Assembly: GCA_027488335.1 (NCBI GenBank)
Contig: JAIYBU010000161.1
Location: forward strand, 1 to 35,419
Origin: Cytophagaceae bacterium
Lineage (GTDB): Bacteria > Bacteroidota > Bacteroidia > Cytophagales > Spirosomataceae
Reading direction: 5' to 3'
Length of the DNA stretch: 35,419 nt
Position 1 is the stretch's first letter; the number at the start of each line of letters is the position of its first letter. Below, piece by piece: positions 32,541 to 35,419 of this stretch. The translations under genes and the position numbers were made by a program. Below the pieces are notes generated by a model. It searched no databases. It saw only the letters and a list, made by a program, of their open reading frames with translations, and was not told the origin of the DNA.

Positions 32541-32550
32541 AAGAATTTCT

Positions 32551-32558
32551 TACATTTG
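32551..32558 (+). promoter_or_regulatory. -7 element of the GH16 gene
   Basis: TACATTTG fits TAnnTTTG exactly, but no TTTG is found 19-21 bases upstream. Transcription starting near 32565 would leave almost no leader for the ATG at 32569, which favours the ATG at 32578. Confidence 0.4.
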
Positions 32559-32577
32559 TGAAACTTAAATGTATTCC

Positions 32578-33447
32578 ATGAAAAAAATCTTTGTTCTGAT
32601 TCTGAGCATTTCTAAGCTCTTTGGTCAAAACCCAAATTCGCAATTTCCTGATTTCAGTGAAGCCAAATCAATCACAGGAATGAAACTCGTTTGGCAAGAT
32701 GAATTTAATGAAAATGGCAAGCCAAACCCAAAATTTTGGAAGTCAGAAAAAGGTTTTGTCCGAAACGAAGAATTGCAGTGGTATCAAGAAGAAAATGCCA
32801 ATTGCCAAAACGGTGTTTTGCTGATTGAGGGTAAAAGAGTACAGCTTCCAAATCCAAATTTTGAGGAAGGAAACGCAAGTTGGAAGAAAAATAGAAAAGA
32901 AATCAATTTTACGTCGGCCAGTATTCAGACCAAAGGCTTACAAGAATGGCAGTTTGGCACATTTCTTATCAGAGCTAAGATAGACACTACACTTGGCTCG
33001 TGGCCTGCTATTTGGACTTTGGGAAATTCAGGCCAATGGCCATCGAATGGCGAAATTGACATCATGGAGTTTTATCGGGTGAAATCTGAACCAACAATCT
33101 TGGCAAATGTGGCCTACGGAACAGGTAAACCGTATGTAGCCAAATGGGACGATTCAAGAACCAATTTGAAGCATTTCACCGATAAAAATAAAGATTGGGT
33201 CAAACAATTTCACATCTGGCGAATGGACTGGACTCCCGAAAGCATTAATTTGTATTTAGATGATGAATTACTCAACTCGACCTCGCTTTCGGAAACCATC
33301 AATCCTGATGGAAAGAACCCCTTTTTACAACCGCATTTTCTGCTACTCAATTTGGCTATTGGTGGTCAAAATGGCGGAGAACCAAGTCAAAATACTAAGC
33401 TAATTAAGTACGAGATTGATTATGTGAGAGTGTATCAGAAACAATAA
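32578..33447 (+). CDS. Secreted glycoside hydrolase family 16
   Basis: 289 residues from the second ATG (32578), which begins a signal peptide (MKKIFVLILSISKLFGQ). The GH16 active-site signature is NGEIDIMEFY, with nucleophile E159, D161 and acid/base E164. LVWQDEFNENGKPNPKFW near the start, GSWPAIWTLG before the active site, and the C-terminal IDYVRVYQKQ strand are all GH16 hallmarks. The type resembles beta-1,3-glucanases (laminarinases), but porphyran, agar or lichenan specificity cannot be excluded. It has its own -7 element and is not part of the tannase operon. Confidence 0.87.
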   Translation: MKKIFVLILSISKLFGQNPNSQFPDFSEAKSITGMKLVWQDEFNENGKPNPKFWKSEKGFVRNEELQWYQEENANCQNGVLLIEGKRVQLPNPNFEEGNASWKKNRKEINFTSASIQTKGLQEWQFGTFLIRAKIDTTLGSWPAIWTLGNSGQWPSNGEIDIMEFYRVKSEPTILANVAYGTGKPYVAKWDDSRTNLKHFTDKNKDWVKQFHIWRMDWTPESINLYLDDELLNSTSLSETINPDGKNPFLQPHFLLLNLAIGGQNGGEPSQNTKLIKYEIDYVRVYQKQ

Positions 33448-33456
33448 AACAAAAAA

Positions 33457-33484
33457 CGTCGGCAAAAATAAAATTTTGCCGACG
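33457..33484. terminator. Terminator between the GH16 gene and ygiQ
   Basis: Perfect 11-base arms CGTCGGCAAAA (33457-33467) and 33474-33484 around a 6-base loop. The minus strand reads TTTTTTGTTTTATTG after the stem, a good tract for ending ygiQ. The plus-strand side is weaker, so it may serve both convergent genes. Confidence 0.85.
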
Positions 33485-33499
33485 CTATATTGAGATACG

Positions 33500-35395
33500 T
33501 TACCACTTCTTTTTTTTCTTCTTCATATTCCCTACGGACATCGAATCCTGCTCTTTTTTCTTTGGACTTGAAAGTAACCTATCCGCCAAATCGGGGCGAT
33601 TGAGTTTGTGCAAACGGCTACGAATCCAAGTTCTGAACTCTGGTTTGTACCAAAAGAAGAATCGGTTTTGAGCCAGTTTTTCTTCACGAGTTTTGGCGGT
33701 TTTGATAGGCTGCAAAGTATAAGGATGCACGCCCGAATAATAGATAACTTCGGCAACCGTCATTGGTGTTGGTGTAAAATCTTGCACTTGTTCCAACTGA
33801 AAACCTAAATCTTTGGTTTCAGCAGCCAAATTTGCCATATCGGCCTCTTCACAACCTGGGTGCGATGATATAAAATACGGAATCAGCGGCTGCTTTAAGT
33901 GATGTTTATCTTGAATCTTATCGTATTTTTCTTTGAATTTTCTAAAATACTTAAACGATGGCTTACGCATAACACGTAGGGTATCGTCTGAAGTATGCTC
34001 TGGTGCAACCTTCAAACGCCCCGAAACGTGGCGAGTAACAAGCTGCTCCATGTACTCATCATGATTGCCATCTTTGTTATTTTTATTAAAATCATCGACC
34101 AATAAATCATAACGTACACCCGAGCCAACAAAGGCTTTTTTGATTTCGGGATGAGCATCCACTTGTTGGTAAATCTTGGTTAAAGGTTTATGCGAGGTAT
34201 CAAGATTTGAACAAATAACTGGGTGAATACAACTCGGAGCTTGACAACGATTGCAGATAGATTCATCTTTGCCTTTCATTTTATACATATTGGCCGACGG
34301 CCCTCCCAAATCTGAAATATATCCTTTAAATTCGGGGTGTTTTACAATCTCTTCAACCTCTTTCATAATTGAGTTTTCGGAGCGAGATGCAATAAACTTG
34401 CCTTGATGAGCCGAAATCGTACAAAAACTACAACCTCCAAAGCATCCACGGTGCATGTTTATCGAAAACTTAATCATTTCGTAGGCAGGAATCGGTCCAC
34501 GATTTTTGTATTTCGGGTGTGGCAAACGAGTATAAGGCAAATCAAATGACTGGTCGATTTCCTTTTCATCCATTGTCTTAAACGGCGGATTTATGACCAA
34601 GGTTTTCGCTCCAACTTTCTGTAAAATTCTATTTGCCTGCCATTTATTCGATTCAACTTCTACTACTTTAAAATTTGAAGCATATTTGATTTTATCTTCC
34701 AAACAAACCTCGTGGCTCGCAATTTCTACCGAATTCCAACCTTTATGCTCAGGAATATTATCGTGCGACTCATGTAAATATGCAATCTGATTAATATCTC
34801 TTACTTGCTCAAAGGTCTCTCCGTTTTTCAAGCGGCTTAATAATTCACGCAATGGCTGTTCGCCCATGCCATACACCAGCATATCAGCCTGTGAATCGGC
34901 TAAAATTGTGGGCATTAGCTCATCTTTCCAATAATCATAGTGCGTAACTCTTCGCAAAGATGCTTCGATTCCACCAATTAGCACTGGTACATCGGGGTAA
35001 AGTTGCTTTAAAATTTTGGAGTAAACAGTGGTAGCATAATCGGGTCTGAAACCTGCTTCCCCACCTGGTGTGTAGGAGTCATTAGAGCGTAAACGCTTGT
35101 TAGCAGTATAATGATTCACCATCGAATCCATGCAACCTGCCGTTACACCGAAGAAGTATTTGGGTTTACCAAATTTCTTAAAATCACGCAAATCATCCTG
35201 CCAGTTTGGCTGTGCAACGATTGCAGTTCGGAAGCCTTCGCTCTCTATAATCCTGCCGATTACGGCCGTTCCGAATGCAGGGTGGTCAACGTAGGCATCG
35301 CCCGAAATCAATACTACATCTACATCATCCCAGCCTCTTTTTTCGACCTCTTTTTTGGTAAGTGGCAACCAGTCGGTTATTGGTCTTTCTATCAT
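33500..35395 (-). CDS. ygiQ: YgiQ family radical SAM protein
   Basis: 631 residues. The N-terminal YgiQ segment is LPLTKKEVEKRGWDDVDVVLISGDAYVDHPAFG. The radical SAM cluster motif is HRGCFGGCSFC, C318, C322 and C325 (CX3CX2C). A second cysteine group lies near residue 380 (ICNRCQAPSCIHPVIC) and may bind another cluster. The C-terminus ends in a run of lysines. Function is unknown across the family. The protein is near its usual length, and the stop is followed by a strong terminator. The gene starts 24 bases before the window end, so upstream neighbours are unseen. Confidence 0.9.
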   Translation of the reverse strand: MIERPITDWLPLTKKEVEKRGWDDVDVVLISGDAYVDHPAFGTAVIGRIIESEGFRTAIVAQPNWQDDLRDFKKFGKPKYFFGVTAGCMDSMVNHYTANKRLRSNDSYTPGGEAGFRPDYATTVYSKILKQLYPDVPVLIGGIEASLRRVTHYDYWKDELMPTILADSQADMLVYGMGEQPLRELLSRLKNGETFEQVRDINQIAYLHESHDNIPEHKGWNSVEIASHEVCLEDKIKYASNFKVVEVESNKWQANRILQKVGAKTLVINPPFKTMDEKEIDQSFDLPYTRLPHPKYKNRGPIPAYEMIKFSINMHRGCFGGCSFCTISAHQGKFIASRSENSIMKEVEEIVKHPEFKGYISDLGGPSANMYKMKGKDESICNRCQAPSCIHPVICSNLDTSHKPLTKIYQQVDAHPEIKKAFVGSGVRYDLLVDDFNKNNKDGNHDEYMEQLVTRHVSGRLKVAPEHTSDDTLRVMRKPSFKYFRKFKEKYDKIQDKHHLKQPLIPYFISSHPGCEEADMANLAAETKDLGFQLEQVQDFTPTPMTVAEVIYYSGVHPYTLQPIKTAKTREEKLAQNRFFFWYKPEFRTWIRSRLHKLNRPDLADRLLSSPKKKEQDSMSVGNMKKKKKKW

Positions 35396-35419
35396 AAAAT
35401 AGTTTATATTCTTTGGTTC

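Noticed and set aside
32578..33447. GH16 as part of the tannase operon
   Set aside because: It is on the opposite strand with its own -7 element and terminator; it only neighbours the AraC gene.
1..35419. tRNA, rRNA, insertion sequence, prophage or CRISPR-Cas genes
   Set aside because: None could be recognised on either strand.

Overview
The window looks like chromosome of a Bacteroidota bacterium, most likely a Cytophagales member of the Emticicia/Arcicella/Runella type (genus is inference). It is AT-rich. Several promoters fit the Bacteroidota consensus (TTTG, about 20 bases, TAnnTTTG). It carries Porin_10 and DUF6503 type proteins, a long (630 aa) PurF and a YgiQ radical SAM protein. No rRNA, tRNA, CRISPR array, insertion sequence or prophage was seen.

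Layout. 1-2.1 kb: the end of a receiver-domain protein, a PhnP-like metallo-beta-lactamase-fold hydrolase and an AraC regulator. 2.2-5.7 kb: a hydroxyproline catabolic operon (DHDPS-family deaminase, two-cysteine proline-racemase-type epimerase, DadA-like oxidase), divergent from the AraC gene and closed by a strong hairpin. 5.7-10.4 kb: a class V PLP enzyme, a luciferase-like flavoenzyme translationally coupled to ferrochelatase, a secreted DUF6503 protein and a 46-residue ORF with a consensus promoter. 10.4-17.7 kb: purF and a nuoL-nuoM-nuoN cluster with no other Complex I genes beside it. 17.8-25.6 kb: a lipoprotein of the formylglycine-generating-enzyme family with both catalytic cysteines, a Porin_10 porin, ChrA, a 2-oxoglutarate/Fe(II) oxygenase, a decayed outer-membrane-protein fragment, a DUF819 membrane protein and a DUF4405-DUF2271-like fusion.

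25.7-32.5 kb is the most interesting part. Six minus-strand genes encode a secreted subtype-B tannase, a VOC-fold (type I) extradiol dioxygenase, a GalB-like PIG-L hydratase, a RraA/GalC-like aldolase, a DUF1932 dehydrogenase and a PrpF/GalD-like tautomerase. A divergent AraC gene lies upstream. Read together they form a route from tannin galloyl esters to gallate, 4-oxalomesaconate, 4-carboxy-4-hydroxy-2-oxoadipate, then pyruvate plus oxaloacetate. The ring-cleavage slot is filled by a VOC enzyme, whereas the described gallate dioxygenases (GalA, DesB) are LigB-type (type II). The window ends with a GH16 glycosidase and ygiQ.

A second theme is a set of short low-complexity and palindromic elements. 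They sit between genes and, in hypO, the dioxygenase gene and galD, inside reading frames where they are translated as extra residues.
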